From the NCBI RefSeq assembly GCF_018613875.1, contig NZ_JAGGPJ010000027.1, positions 1 through 64,000 of the forward strand: DNA of 64,000 nucleotides, written 5' to 3'. Position numbers and translations under genes: made by a program. Below are positions 8,357 through 16,478 of this stretch, in pieces; within the stretch, counting starts at the first letter, position 1, and every line of letters starts with the position of its first letter. The stretch comes from Arthrobacter sp. ISL-28. GTDB lineage: Bacteria; Actinomycetota; Actinomycetes; Actinomycetales; Micrococcaceae. Below the pieces are notes generated by a model. It had not been told where the DNA came from. It worked only from the letters and a program-made list of their open reading frames with translations, and made no database searches.

Positions 8357-9142
8357 ATGAGCATCAACGCAGATCCGTCTAAATCCGTTCAGCCGCGCCG
8401 TAAAGGGCCTCTCGAGCTGCGCCGCAAGCAGGCTGCGGTGGAGATGTCGGACCAGCGGCTGCTTGACACGAAGGGGCCGGGGCACTTCATTCACACTGAT
8501 CCATGGCGCGTGATGCGGATCCAGAGCGAATTTGTTGAAGGCTTCGGCGCCCTGTCTGACCTCGGCCAGGCAGTCAGTGTTTTCGGTTCCGCACGCACCA
8601 AGCCGGGCAGCGCGTTTTACGAAATGGGCGTTGAAGTGGGACGCAAACTGGCGGAAGCCGGCGTTGCTGTGATCACCGGCGGCGGGCCGGGGTCAATGGA
8701 GGCCGCCAACAGGGGAGCCGTGGAAGGCAACGGCGTGTCCGTCGGCCTCGGAATCGAACTGCCCTTCGAGCAGGGCCTGAACCAGTGGGTGGACTTGGGC
8801 ATCAACTTCCGGTACTTCTTCGCTCGGAAGACCATGTTCGTCAAATATGCGCAGGGCTTCATCGTGCTGCCCGGTGGACTCGGCACTCTTGACGAGCTTT
8901 TCGAGGCCATGGTCCTGGTCCAGACGCAGAAGGTGACCTCGTTCCCCATCGTCCTCCTGAGCACATCGTTCTGGGGCCCGATGATCGAATGGATCAAGGG
9001 GACCCTGGTCGCCGAAGGCATGGTTTCCGAGAAGGACCTGGACCTGGTCCAGGTCGTGGACAGCCCCGAAGAGGCTGTCAGCCTGGTCCTCCACGGCCAC
9101 CTCCGCCCGACCTCGGCCAACGGGGAACAGCGGCCTGAGTAG
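8357..9142 (+). CDS. LOG-family (TIGR00730) protein, cytokinin riboside monophosphate phosphoribohydrolase type
   Basis: 261 residues with the two family signatures: GGGPGSMEAANRG in the nucleotide-binding part and PGGLGTLDE as the catalytic motif. Members cleave the N-glycosidic bond of AMP or cytokinin riboside monophosphates; in bacteria many are general nucleotide-monophosphate nucleosidases or were mislabelled lysine decarboxylases. An N-terminal extension of about 70 residues (rich in Arg and Lys, then HFIHTDPWRVMRIQ) is typical of the actinobacterial long form. It is followed 23 bp later by the DivIVA-domain gene. Confidence 0.88.
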   Translation: MSINADPSKSVQPRRKGPLELRRKQAAVEMSDQRLLDTKGPGHFIHTDPWRVMRIQSEFVEGFGALSDLGQAVSVFGSARTKPGSAFYEMGVEVGRKLAEAGVAVITGGGPGSMEAANRGAVEGNGVSVGLGIELPFEQGLNQWVDLGINFRYFFARKTMFVKYAQGFIVLPGGLGTLDELFEAMVLVQTQKVTSFPIVLLSTSFWGPMIEWIKGTLVAEGMVSEKDLDLVQVVDSPEEAVSLVLHGHLRPTSANGEQRPE

Positions 9143-9165
9143 CGGCGGCAGCGCAGTCTGGCACG

Positions 9166-9675
9166 ATGGGTGATGTGAGTTTATTCCTTGTCTTCCTTGC
9201 GATCGTCCTGATCGGCGTCACTGCTGTCATCGGGACTGACCTCGGGGCAGGCATTTTTCGGAAGGGCCGCCCCGGCGGCCAACTGATCGACGACGGCTTC
9301 GACGAGCCTGTAGCTTCACTGCCGCCGGTCCTGCTGCCGGCCGATCCAAAGCCTGCGGACGTTGACCACGTGCGGTTCGCCCTTGGGCTGCGGGGCTACC
9401 GGATGGACCAGGTGGACCAGGTCCTCGATGAACTCCGGGATCAGCTTGCCGCCAAGGACTCTGAGATAGAGCGGCTGCGTTCCCAGCTCCGGAGCCGAGG
9501 CCCGCGTACCGCGCCGGAGGCTCGTGACACGTCCGGAGACCAGCCCGGGACGGAGGACCAGCCCGTGCCGGAAGATCAGCCCCGGACAGAAGACCAGCCG
9601 GTGACGGAGGAGCGGCGGGAGACCGGGGACGATGGTGTGGCTGAGAACCGGCGAGTGGCCGAGGAACGGTCTTGA
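9166..9675 (+). CDS. membrane-anchored DivIVA-domain protein
   Basis: 169 residues: one N-terminal membrane helix (about 4-27), then a short DivIVA-type segment (VRFALGLRGYRMDQVDQVLDELRDQ) that reads into a coiled coil to about residue 110. The tail is acidic and made of imperfect repeats of EDQP with Thr, Val and Arg (coded at about 9550-9610). DivIVA-like domains sense curved membranes or recruit cell-wall machinery at poles and septa. It overlaps the next gene by four bases, suggesting co-translation with the mannosyltransferase-like protein. Confidence 0.82.
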   Translation: MGDVSLFLVFLAIVLIGVTAVIGTDLGAGIFRKGRPGGQLIDDGFDEPVASLPPVLLPADPKPADVDHVRFALGLRGYRMDQVDQVLDELRDQLAAKDSEIERLRSQLRSRGPRTAPEARDTSGDQPGTEDQPVPEDQPRTEDQPVTEERRETGDDGVAENRRVAEERS

Positions 9676-11036
9676 CGAGTTCTGCCTCCGGCCCCGGTCC
9701 GCAGTCCGCCGCCTCGGGTGGCCCGGACTCCGGTCCAGCCCCTGCCCGGCATGAGCATGTGGCGGGCAAAACCACCCCGTCAGCGGCAGTAGCCAGAGCG
9801 TTCAGCCTGGCCTTGGCACGTCTGGAGGCCGGGGCGTCCCGCTGGCCGTGGTGGATCCAGGTGGCGGCGATCTATGTGGCAGCGAGGCTGGTCAGTGCCT
9901 GCATCTTCATGTCCGCGGCGCTTCACCAGGGGATCAACCCGTGGTTCCCGGCAAAGCCCGATTACTGGAATTTCATCAACATCTGGGATGCCCGCTGGTA
10001 CGGCGAAGCCATGGCGAATGGCTACCCGTCTATGCTGCCGGTGGACGAGGCCGGGAACGTTAAGGAAAACGCCTGGGCGTTTTATCCGCTCTTCCCGGTC
10101 CTTGGGCGGACGCTATCGGCTGCAACGGGCATCAGCCCTGCCGCCTCCCTCATTGTCATTGCCATGCTCGCGGGCCTTGCCGCGTCCCTTGTGGTCTATG
10201 CCCTGTTCCGTCACCGGGCAGCCCATGGGCCCGCCTTGTGGGGCGTGGCGTTCTTTGCCACGTTTCCGGTTTCACCGGTGCTGCAGGTTCCGTACGCGGA
10301 ATCCCTGAACATCCTGCTGCTGGCGTCTGCCCTGCTGCTTGTGGTGCGGCGGCAATATCTGTGGGCCATCCCGGTAGTCGTGGCGATGTGCCTGTCCCGG
10401 CCGACGGGGGTGCCGTTCGCGGTCACCGTGGGGATCCTGTTCCTGTACCGCGCCGGCGAGGCATGGCTGCGCGCGAGGCACCAGGCTGCCCCGCAGCCTG
10501 AACCTGCACAGCCACCCCATGGCCCCCGGGACCTGTGGTCGCTGGCCGTCCTGATCGCGGCCAGCGGGGCAGCAGCACTCCTGTGGCCAGCCATCGCCTG
10601 GGCGACGACGGGCGATATCGAGGCCTACACCAAGACCGAAACTGTGTGGCGCGGGCACGACCTCGTGCCGTTCAAACCCTGGTTCGACACCGGCGTACTC
10701 CTGTTCGGCCCGGTGCTGGGGCTGGTGGCGCCCTTCATATTTGTTGCTGTGTTTGCGCTGCTCCTGCTGTCGCGGCCGGTGCTGCAGCTGGGTCCTGAGC
10801 TTAGGCTGTGGTGTGCCTGCTACATGGGGTACCTGCTGGTGTTCCTGCACCCGCAGACGAGCACTTTCCGGATGCTGCTGCCGCTGTTTCCGCTGGCGCT
10901 GGGCGCGGCTCTGGTCTCGCGGTCGCGGGCATACCGCGGAGCTGTCCTCACCATGTTCATCCTGCTGCAGATCGTCTGGGTGGTCTGGCTCTGGGCTTGG
11001 GCCGAGCTGCCCGGCGGCGGGGACTACCCGCCCTGA
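9672..11036 (+). CDS. PIG-V-like mannosyltransferase, integral membrane
   Basis: 454 residues with about nine to ten membrane helices. The family signature is clear: WDARWY at 105-110 followed by a Tyr-Pro, AFYPLFPVLGR in the next loop and LSRPTGVPFA further on. Bacterial members of this group resemble eukaryotic PIG-V, which uses polyprenyl-phosphate mannose as donor; the substrate here is unknown but is likely a cell-envelope lipid or glycoprotein. The TTG start overlaps the upstream TGA (TTGA), which argues for coupling; a GTG about 30 codons later is an alternative. The first 40 residues are disordered. Confidence 0.8.
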   Translation: MTSSASGPGPQSAASGGPDSGPAPARHEHVAGKTTPSAAVARAFSLALARLEAGASRWPWWIQVAAIYVAARLVSACIFMSAALHQGINPWFPAKPDYWNFINIWDARWYGEAMANGYPSMLPVDEAGNVKENAWAFYPLFPVLGRTLSAATGISPAASLIVIAMLAGLAASLVVYALFRHRAAHGPALWGVAFFATFPVSPVLQVPYAESLNILLLASALLLVVRRQYLWAIPVVVAMCLSRPTGVPFAVTVGILFLYRAGEAWLRARHQAAPQPEPAQPPHGPRDLWSLAVLIAASGAAALLWPAIAWATTGDIEAYTKTETVWRGHDLVPFKPWFDTGVLLFGPVLGLVAPFIFVAVFALLLLSRPVLQLGPELRLWCACYMGYLLVFLHPQTSTFRMLLPLFPLALGAALVSRSRAYRGAVLTMFILLQIVWVVWLWAWAELPGGGDYPP

Positions 11037-11269
11037 TACTAGGGTCTGTCCTTGGCCGGCATGCGGGGAATCCCTCGCCCGCATCGATAGTCCATCGATT
11101 AGCTACAGACGGGTAATTACAGGATAATAGGGGGTAAGCAAGGACAAAAAGCATTCCAAGTTCAGTCATGGCGGCTGCCGAACCGGCCGCCATAGCGGCT
11201 TTGTTTGACCATGCGGACTCAGCCCGGCCGGGCTGCTCAGTCCTGGGACTACTGGAGGGGATATTCCTC

Positions 11270-11437
11270 ATGGCGGCTATGAAACCACGCACCGGCGACG
11301 GCCCTATGGAAGTAACCAAGGAGGGCCGCAGCCTGATCATGCGTGTGCCGCTCGAAGGCGGAGGACGGCTCGTGGTTGAACTCAATGCCGCTGAGGCGGC
11401 CAACCTCAAGGAATGCCTCGTAGGCGTTACCGAATAG
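11270..11437 (+). CDS. DUF3117 small protein
   Basis: 55 residues, MAAMKPRTGDGPMEVTKEG at the start and LVVELNAAEAANLKECLVG near the end. This is the full length and full motif set of DUF3117, a tiny protein found throughout Actinobacteria with no known function. The start was set at the ATG with GGAGGGG ten bases upstream, which gives the family length; a longer reading adds 34 unrelated residues. The 233 bp ahead of it contain no other gene and include AT-rich promoter-like sequence (ACAGGATAATAGG). Confidence 0.87.
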   Translation: MAAMKPRTGDGPMEVTKEGRSLIMRVPLEGGGRLVVELNAAEAANLKECLVGVTE

Positions 11438-11443
11438 ATTGCC

Positions 11444-11481
11444 AGGCAGGGCCTGCAGCCGGAGGGCCGCGTGCCCTGCCT
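11444..11481. terminator. possible bidirectional terminator after the DUF3117 gene
   Basis: Nine-base arms aggcagggc and gccctgcct, separated by 20 bases that can pair partly (ctgc with gccg), lie between the convergent DUF3117 and O-methyltransferase stops. No T-run is obvious, so confidence is moderate. Confidence 0.45.
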
Positions 11482-12149
11482 TACTTCTTAACCGCTACCA
11501 GCAACCCGTCACCGGTGGGCAGCATGGCCGAGGCGAGCCGATCGTCGTCGCGGATGGCCTTGCCAACCTGGCGCAGCACCACAGTAGTTGCCTCACGGGC
11601 GGCCGGGTTCGAGACGCGGTCCTTGTCCAGGGCGTCGTTGACGATCAGGAGGCCGCCTGCCTTGAGCAAGCGCACGGCCTGCTCCACGTAGCGCGGGAAG
11701 TTCGGCTTGTCCCCATCGACGAAGACCAGATCGTAGGCTGCGTCAGTCAGCCTGGGCAGCACATCTCCCGCCCGGCCGGAAATCGTGCGGGTGCGGTTCG
11801 CCGGACTGCCGGCTTCGTGGAACGCCTCACGGGCGGCCTTGAGATGCTCAACATCCACGTCGATGGTCGTCAGCACGGCCTGCGGGCCGAGCCCGCGAAG
11901 AAGGCAGACGCCGGAAACACCGGCGCCCGTGCCGATTTCCACGGCGGTCTGCGCCTTCGACGCCGCAGCCAAGACCGTCAGTACCGCTCCGACGCCGCGT
12001 CCGATGGGCGTGACGCCCAGTTCGAAGGAGCGTTCCCGGGCGCGCAGCAGGACCTCATCCTCGGCAGGCAGATCTTCTGCATAGGACCAGCTCGTGGACT
12101 TATCGGCGCTCATGGTATTCGCTTTCTGGGCGGCAGGAGGGTGTTTCAT
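11481..12149 (-). CDS. SAM-dependent O-methyltransferase
   Basis: 222 residues of the catechol/caffeoyl-CoA O-methyltransferase type (Methyltransf_3). It has the SAM loop EIGTGAGVSG at 71-80, the acidic end of the second strand at TTIDVDVEH, and YDLVFVDGDKPNFPRYVE with the metal-associated Asp region. The acceptor is unknown. It is divergent from sigE with 204 bp between them. The same neighbour pair is, as I recall, Rv1220c and sigE in Mycobacterium, so the association is old. An ATG at residue 13 (base 12113) is a possible alternative start. Confidence 0.87.
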   Translation of the reverse strand: MKHPPAAQKANTMSADKSTSWSYAEDLPAEDEVLLRARERSFELGVTPIGRGVGAVLTVLAAASKAQTAVEIGTGAGVSGVCLLRGLGPQAVLTTIDVDVEHLKAAREAFHEAGSPANRTRTISGRAGDVLPRLTDAAYDLVFVDGDKPNFPRYVEQAVRLLKAGGLLIVNDALDKDRVSNPAAREATTVVLRQVGKAIRDDDRLASAMLPTGDGLLVAVKK

Positions 12150-12353
12150 ACAGCGTACTGTGTCCGGGGGCGTGCCGCGGGAAGGTGACGGCCGGGTGGA
12201 CCCGTTGCGCCTACGGCTAAAGGGGGACCCATAATCAGGAAATTCCCAGCCAAATTTGAAATGATAATAATCCGCTCATCCAAATGGTGATCGGCGCCGA
12301 ACCAATGATGTAAACCGCATCAGGCGTTAGTACATCCACGAGGGGAGTGGACG

Positions 12354-12971
12354 ATGTCAGGATCAGCTGTGGCACCTGTCCCTGCAGTTGAAGAGTCGGG
12401 GGCCGACTGGGTCAGGCCCACTTGGGAAGATGTGGTGACCAACCACTCTGCCAAGGTCTACCGGCTTGCCTATCGGCTCACCGGCAACAAGTACGACGCC
12501 GAAGACCTCACCCAGGAGGTGTTCGTCCGGGTCTTCCGTTCCCTGGAGAATTTCAAGCCGGGCACGCTGGACGGATGGCTGCACCGCATCACCACGAACC
12601 TGTTCCTTGACCAAGCGCGGCGAAAGAGCCGCATCCGCTTCGACGCGCTGGGGGAGGACGCCGAATCACGGCTTCCCGGCCGGGAGCCTGGCCCGGAGCA
12701 AAGCTTCGAACTCAACAACCTGGACCTGGATGTCCAGGCGGCGCTGGAGGAGCTTCCTCCGGACTTCCGCGCCGCCGTCGTCCTGTGTGACCTTGAAGGC
12801 CTGTCCTATGACGAGGTTGCCGAGGCACTCGGTGTGAAACTCGGTACAGTTCGCTCCCGTATTCACCGGGGACGCACCATGCTGCGTGAAAAGCTTGCCC
12901 ACCGCGATCCGCGGCCCCAGGAGTCGCGCAAGCCGCGGCTCAAGATGCCCCGCATTGCCGGCGTTCTCTGA
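12354..12971 (+). CDS. sigE: ECF RNA polymerase sigma factor, SigE type
   Basis: 205 residues with sigma region 2 (about 25-95: NKYDAEDLTQEVFVRVFRSL, then GWLHRITTNLFLDQARRK) and region 4 (about 130-185: LPPDFRAAVVLCDLEGLSYDEVAEALGVKLGTVRSRIHRGR). This is the extracytoplasmic-stress group that directs RNA polymerase to stress promoters. The following gene is its zinc anti-sigma factor and tatB comes next, as in the mycobacterial sigE locus. The basic tail RKPRLKMPRIAG is unusual but common in this group. The ATG is preceded by GAGGGGAGTGG. Confidence 0.92.
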   Translation: MSGSAVAPVPAVEESGADWVRPTWEDVVTNHSAKVYRLAYRLTGNKYDAEDLTQEVFVRVFRSLENFKPGTLDGWLHRITTNLFLDQARRKSRIRFDALGEDAESRLPGREPGPEQSFELNNLDLDVQAALEELPPDFRAAVVLCDLEGLSYDEVAEALGVKLGTVRSRIHRGRTMLREKLAHRDPRPQESRKPRLKMPRIAGVL

Positions 12972-12979
12972 TCGGCGCC

Positions 12980-14080
12980 ATGCCTCGACCGAATCGCTTG
13001 CTGAAGGGCCTCAAGAAACTGTCCGCGTCCCTGTCCCTGGTAGGGACGCGGCATCCGGGCACGCCCGAGCATGCCCGCCATTGCGCCGATTGCGCCGCCG
13101 CGCTCCGCCGGCAGCGCCAATACCTTGAGCGGCTTCGTGAGGCCTCCGTCCCCGCGGCGAGCGACGAACTAACAGCGCGGCTGCTGCTCCGGACCCAGCA
13201 ACTTGCCATGGAACCGCCCCTGCCGTCTCCGCGCCGGGAACCGCTGAAACTCGCGGGCCTTGCCGCCGGCGGCGTTGCCATGGTGGCTGCCGGCGCGGTC
13301 GTCGCAGGGGCATACATTTTCGCGGGCGAGCCCCGTCAGTACGCTGCGGCTTCCCTCTCCGGGCAGGCAGCGGTCCCTGTGGAAGGGCCCGCCAGCACTG
13401 GCGGGGCATCAACCGGTGGCGGCGTTGGCCGGACACCATCAGTGGAAGCCAGCGTGGCCGCCCTGCGCTCCTCCGGCTGGGCCTGTCCTGATCTGCAGGC
13501 CATGGGATTTCACATCATGTCAGCCACGTCGAAAGTTCTCGCGGGCCGGGCCGCCGTTGAACTGCGGCTTTCGGACGGCCGGCACACGGCCACTATTCTT
13601 GAGCAGCGCTCCGCAAAGCCGGACGGCAACACAGTCCCGCCGTCCCCCTCAGCCCCGCCGGCTGTGCCGGTCAACCCCCTGACGGGACACCCCGCCAACC
13701 GCGACGGATTTGTGGCAGTTGATGCCGCCGGGGAGGCCTTCGACGGCAGGCTCTGGTTCAGGGCTTCCGCCCCGTGGAGCGCCATTTACCAGACCGCGGG
13801 GACCACCTTCACCTACGTCGCGGATCTTCCCGGGCATTTGGCGGACGATGCCATCGCAGTGTTGGCGGCGGCGGGCCGTGCCGCGGACCAGGATGCCGCG
13901 GACCAGGATGCCACAGACCAGGATGCCACAGACCCGGCAGGGACGGACCAGGGTGTTGCGGCCGGCACGGAGGTGGCGGTGGGCGGCTCCGGCAACGAAT
14001 CAGTCGTGGAACGGCTCGAACGCGGACTTCGCAGAATGGCCCGGCACCTGGAGAAGATGACCGAGCAGTTGGTCCCGTGA
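12980..14080 (+). CDS. rseA: zinc-finger anti-sigma factor, membrane-spanning RseA-like
   Basis: 366 residues. The N-terminal cytoplasmic domain carries the anti-sigma zinc motif H-x3-C-x2-C (H31, C35, C38), which holds SigE inactive and releases it on stress. One membrane helix spans about 88-112. The outer part (113-366) is long, Ser/Pro/Ala-rich with three Cys-free stretches, and ends in a low-complexity run of DQDA/DQDAT repeats (about 300-318) followed by a charged helix. Mycobacterial RseA is far shorter and lacks such an outer domain, so how the signal is sensed may differ. It starts eight bases after sigE, so the two are co-transcribed. Confidence 0.86.
   Translation: MPRPNRLLKGLKKLSASLSLVGTRHPGTPEHARHCADCAAALRRQRQYLERLREASVPAASDELTARLLLRTQQLAMEPPLPSPRREPLKLAGLAAGGVAMVAAGAVVAGAYIFAGEPRQYAAASLSGQAAVPVEGPASTGGASTGGGVGRTPSVEASVAALRSSGWACPDLQAMGFHIMSATSKVLAGRAAVELRLSDGRHTATILEQRSAKPDGNTVPPSPSAPPAVPVNPLTGHPANRDGFVAVDAAGEAFDGRLWFRASAPWSAIYQTAGTTFTYVADLPGHLADDAIAVLAAAGRAADQDAADQDATDQDATDPAGTDQGVAAGTEVAVGGSGNESVVERLERGLRRMARHLEKMTEQLVP
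13886..13930 (+). repeat. 15-bp tandem repeat, three copies, inside rseA
   Basis: The unit gaccaggatgccrcr occurs three times head to tail and codes for the DQDA-A/T run of the anti-sigma factor. The repeat is in frame, so copy-number changes would only lengthen or shorten the outer low-complexity tail. Confidence 0.85.
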
Positions 14081-14149
14081 GGCAGCTCCCCGCCGCCCAG
14101 ATGGTGGCCAAATCGTCACCGCCTCTCCGGAGAGGGTAATCTTCCTACA

Positions 14150-14566
14150 GTGTTTGGAATCAACGGCCCGGAGTTTCTCCTTCTGCTGCTCATCGGCATC
14201 ATGGTGATCGGCCCCCAACGGCTGCCCGAATACACCCAGAAGCTGGCAAACCTTGTCCGCGAAGTGCGGCGGATGGCGTCCGGTGCGCGGGAACAGATCA
14301 AGGAAGAAGTCGGCATCGACATCGATGACGTCGACTGGAAGAAATATGACCCCCGCCAGTATGATCCGCGCCGCATCATCAAGGAAGCCCTGCTCGAAGA
14401 CGTCACAAAGCCGGTCAGTGCCGGTGCCCCCGTCAGCGGCACTGACGCAACCATGGCCGCCGTTTCCGCAGCAGGGGAGGCGGCCCAGCACACATCTCGC
14501 CCAGGCCGTGTCGTTGAGCGGCTGCCGTGGGGCGAGGCCGCTCCTTTCGACAGCGAAGCCACCTAG
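14150..14566 (+). CDS. tatB: Sec-independent translocase subunit TatB
   Basis: 138 residues. An N-terminal membrane helix (about 7-22) with the Pro-Glu pair GPEFLLLLL is followed by the GPQRLPEY hinge and a long amphipathic helix (KLANLVREVRRMASGAREQIKEEVG), the standard TatA/TatB plan; the length and the acidic IDIDDVDW stretch fit TatB. It recruits folded, twin-arginine-tagged proteins to TatC. The GTG start was chosen because it puts the helix at the N-terminus. Its position right after sigE and the anti-sigma gene matches the mycobacterial order apart from a missing htrA. Confidence 0.9.
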   Translation: MFGINGPEFLLLLLIGIMVIGPQRLPEYTQKLANLVREVRRMASGAREQIKEEVGIDIDDVDWKKYDPRQYDPRRIIKEALLEDVTKPVSAGAPVSGTDATMAAVSAAGEAAQHTSRPGRVVERLPWGEAAPFDSEAT

Positions 14567-14627
14567 CGCTTCAGGCCTGGACAGCGCTGGCCCCGCTCGC
14601 ATGGCATCCGCAGGCCCGCGGCTCCGG

Positions 14628-15755
14628 TTATCTGGGCTGCAGGCCCAGTGACATGCCGGTAAGCCCCCGGGGTTTGGATGCCAGTTTTCCCGCGATGCCC
14701 GTTATCGCCGCCGCTGCCGGGGTATCCGGGCGACCGAGCACGATGGGCTCCCCTGAATCCCCGCCCTCCCGCAGCAGTATGTCGAGGGGTATCTGGCCGA
14801 GCAGCGGGATCTCGGCGCCGGTCGTGGCGCTCAACCTCTCGGTGAGCAGCTGCCCGCCGCCGCTTCCGAACAGTTCCATCCGCCCGCCGTCGGGCATTTC
14901 CAGGTACGACATGTTCTCGATGACGCCGGCAACTGTTTGTCCGGTCTGGGTGGCGATGGCTCCGGCGCGTTCGGCGACATCCGCGGCGGCCGCCTGGGGA
15001 GTGGTGACCACCAGAATCTCGGCTTTCGGTAGCAACTGGGCCACGGAGATGGCGATGTCCCCGGTACCCGGAGGCAGGTCGAGGAACAGGACATCCAGGT
15101 CACCGAAGTAGACATCGGTGAGGAACTGCTCCAGCGCACGGTGCAGCATGGGCCCGCGCCAGGCCACCGGCTGGTTGCCCGCCACGAACATGCCAATGGA
15201 AATAACCTTCACGCCGTACGCCACGGGAGGGAGGATCATGTCATCCACCCGGGTGGGTGCCTGGGTGATGCCCATCAGCGCCGGCACCGAGAAGCCGTAG
15301 ACGTCCGCGTCCACGATGCCGACCCGCAGGCCCTGCGCGGCAAGGGAGCAGGCAAGATTCACGGTGACTGATGACTTGCCCACTCCGCCTTTGCCGCTGG
15401 CCACGGCGAACACCTTGGTCAGCGAGCCAGGCTGGTTGAACGGGATTCCGCGCTGGCCGCCGGGGCCGCGGAGCTGCTCCTTCAGGGCATCGCGTTGTGC
15501 CTGGCTCATGACTTTCAGTTCGACGTCGACGGCGGTGACGCCGGGAATGTTCAGCAATGCACCCTCCGAATCCCGTGTGATCGTGTCCCGGAGGGGGCAG
15601 CCGGCAATGGTGAGCAGCACAGTAAGGCGCACCGCACCGTCGTCGGAGATCTCCACGGAATCCACCATCCCCAGCTCCGTGATGGGTCGACGCAGTTCCG
15701 GATCGATGACGGTTGCCAGGGCAGCGTTGACTGCCGGGGCGAGGGAGGTACTCAT
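14628..15755 (-). CDS. mrp: Mrp/NBP35-family P-loop ATPase, Fe-S carrier
   Basis: 375 residues: an N-terminal MIP18/DUF59 domain (1-90, with the TIAGCPLRD motif), then a deviant Walker A GKGGVGKS at 121-128, the switch DADVYGFS and the ATPase motif LDLPPGTGD. The family carries or inserts Fe-S clusters as an ATP-dependent dimer. The CPxC that binds the bridging cluster in enteric Mrp/ApbC is absent: after ENMSYLEMPDG the sequence reads GRMELFGSGGG. It ends 62 bp from the convergent tatB and is followed (12 bp away) by the DUF1003 gene on the same strand. Confidence 0.9.
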   Translation of the reverse strand: MSTSLAPAVNAALATVIDPELRRPITELGMVDSVEISDDGAVRLTVLLTIAGCPLRDTITRDSEGALLNIPGVTAVDVELKVMSQAQRDALKEQLRGPGGQRGIPFNQPGSLTKVFAVASGKGGVGKSSVTVNLACSLAAQGLRVGIVDADVYGFSVPALMGITQAPTRVDDMILPPVAYGVKVISIGMFVAGNQPVAWRGPMLHRALEQFLTDVYFGDLDVLFLDLPPGTGDIAISVAQLLPKAEILVVTTPQAAAADVAERAGAIATQTGQTVAGVIENMSYLEMPDGGRMELFGSGGGQLLTERLSATTGAEIPLLGQIPLDILLREGGDSGEPIVLGRPDTPAAAAITGIAGKLASKPRGLTGMSLGLQPR

Positions 15756-15767
15756 GCTGTCTGGTGC

Positions 15768-16478
15768 TCAGCTTTCCGGATTGGTGGGGCCTGGCCGGCC
15801 CTGGCGGGTCTTGTCCACCTTGATCTTGGGTATCTGCTGGGTCCGCGGATTGCGCTGCCGCTCCCGCTTTTCCTTGAGTTTTTCCCTGACCAGCTCCCGC
15901 GGCGACTCATGGCTGCCAGGTCCGGGGGCGTCGTGGGTGCGAAGCTCCTCCTGGGCTTCCAGCAGGTCCTCGAGCAGGCTGCGCAGTTCAGCTCGAACGT
16001 AATCGCGGGTAGCCACCTCCCGCAGCGCAATTCGCAGCGACGCCAGTTCGCGGGTCAGGTATTCGGTATCGGACAGGTTGCGTTCGGCCCGCTGGCGGTC
16101 CTGCTGCAGAGAGACTCGGTCTCGGTCATCCTGCCGGTTCTGCGCCAGCAGCAGCAGCGGCGCCGCGTACGAGGCCTGCAGCGAGAGCATCAGCGTCAGG
16201 AGGGTGAAGCCGAGCTCCACCCTGTCGAACTGCCAGTCTGTGGGTGCGAACGTGTTCCAGGCAAGCCAGAACAAGCAGAAGACCGTCATGTAGAGCAGGA
16301 ACTGCGGCGTGCCCATGAAGCGGGCGAAGCCCTCCGTGGCATGGCCGAAGGCATCCGGGTCGGGCGAAAATTTCGGCAGAATGCGTTGGCGGCCGCTCAG
16401 GGGCGTGTCCAGGCTGCCTTTGCCGGCTCCCTTTCCGGATGCCCGCGAGCCTGCGCCCTTTGGAATGATTTCAGCCAA
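15768..16478 (-). CDS. DUF1003 membrane protein
   Basis: 236 residues from the chosen TTG start. Two closely spaced membrane helices (FLLYMTVFCLFWLAWNTF and ELGFTLLTLMLSLQASYAAPLLLLA) define DUF1003. A long coiled-coil and strongly basic tail follows (DRVSLQQDRQRAERNLSD and REKLKEKRERQRN). No function is established for the family. The TTG was preferred because GGAGG sits five bases upstream and the gene then overlaps the preceding stop by only eight bases; an ATG at 16517 would lengthen the protein by 13 residues. It appears translationally coupled to the CBS/MgtE-N gene. Confidence 0.85.
   Translation of the reverse strand: MAEIIPKGAGSRASGKGAGKGSLDTPLSGRQRILPKFSPDPDAFGHATEGFARFMGTPQFLLYMTVFCLFWLAWNTFAPTDWQFDRVELGFTLLTLMLSLQASYAAPLLLLAQNRQDDRDRVSLQQDRQRAERNLSDTEYLTRELASLRIALREVATRDYVRAELRSLLEDLLEAQEELRTHDAPGPGSHESPRELVREKLKEKRERQRNPRTQQIPKIKVDKTRQGRPGPTNPES

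Noticed and set aside
12150..12353. Self-regulated SigE promoter before sigE
   Set aside because: A GGAAAT-like and a GTT-like element can be picked out, but the spacing does not fit a typical ECF promoter.
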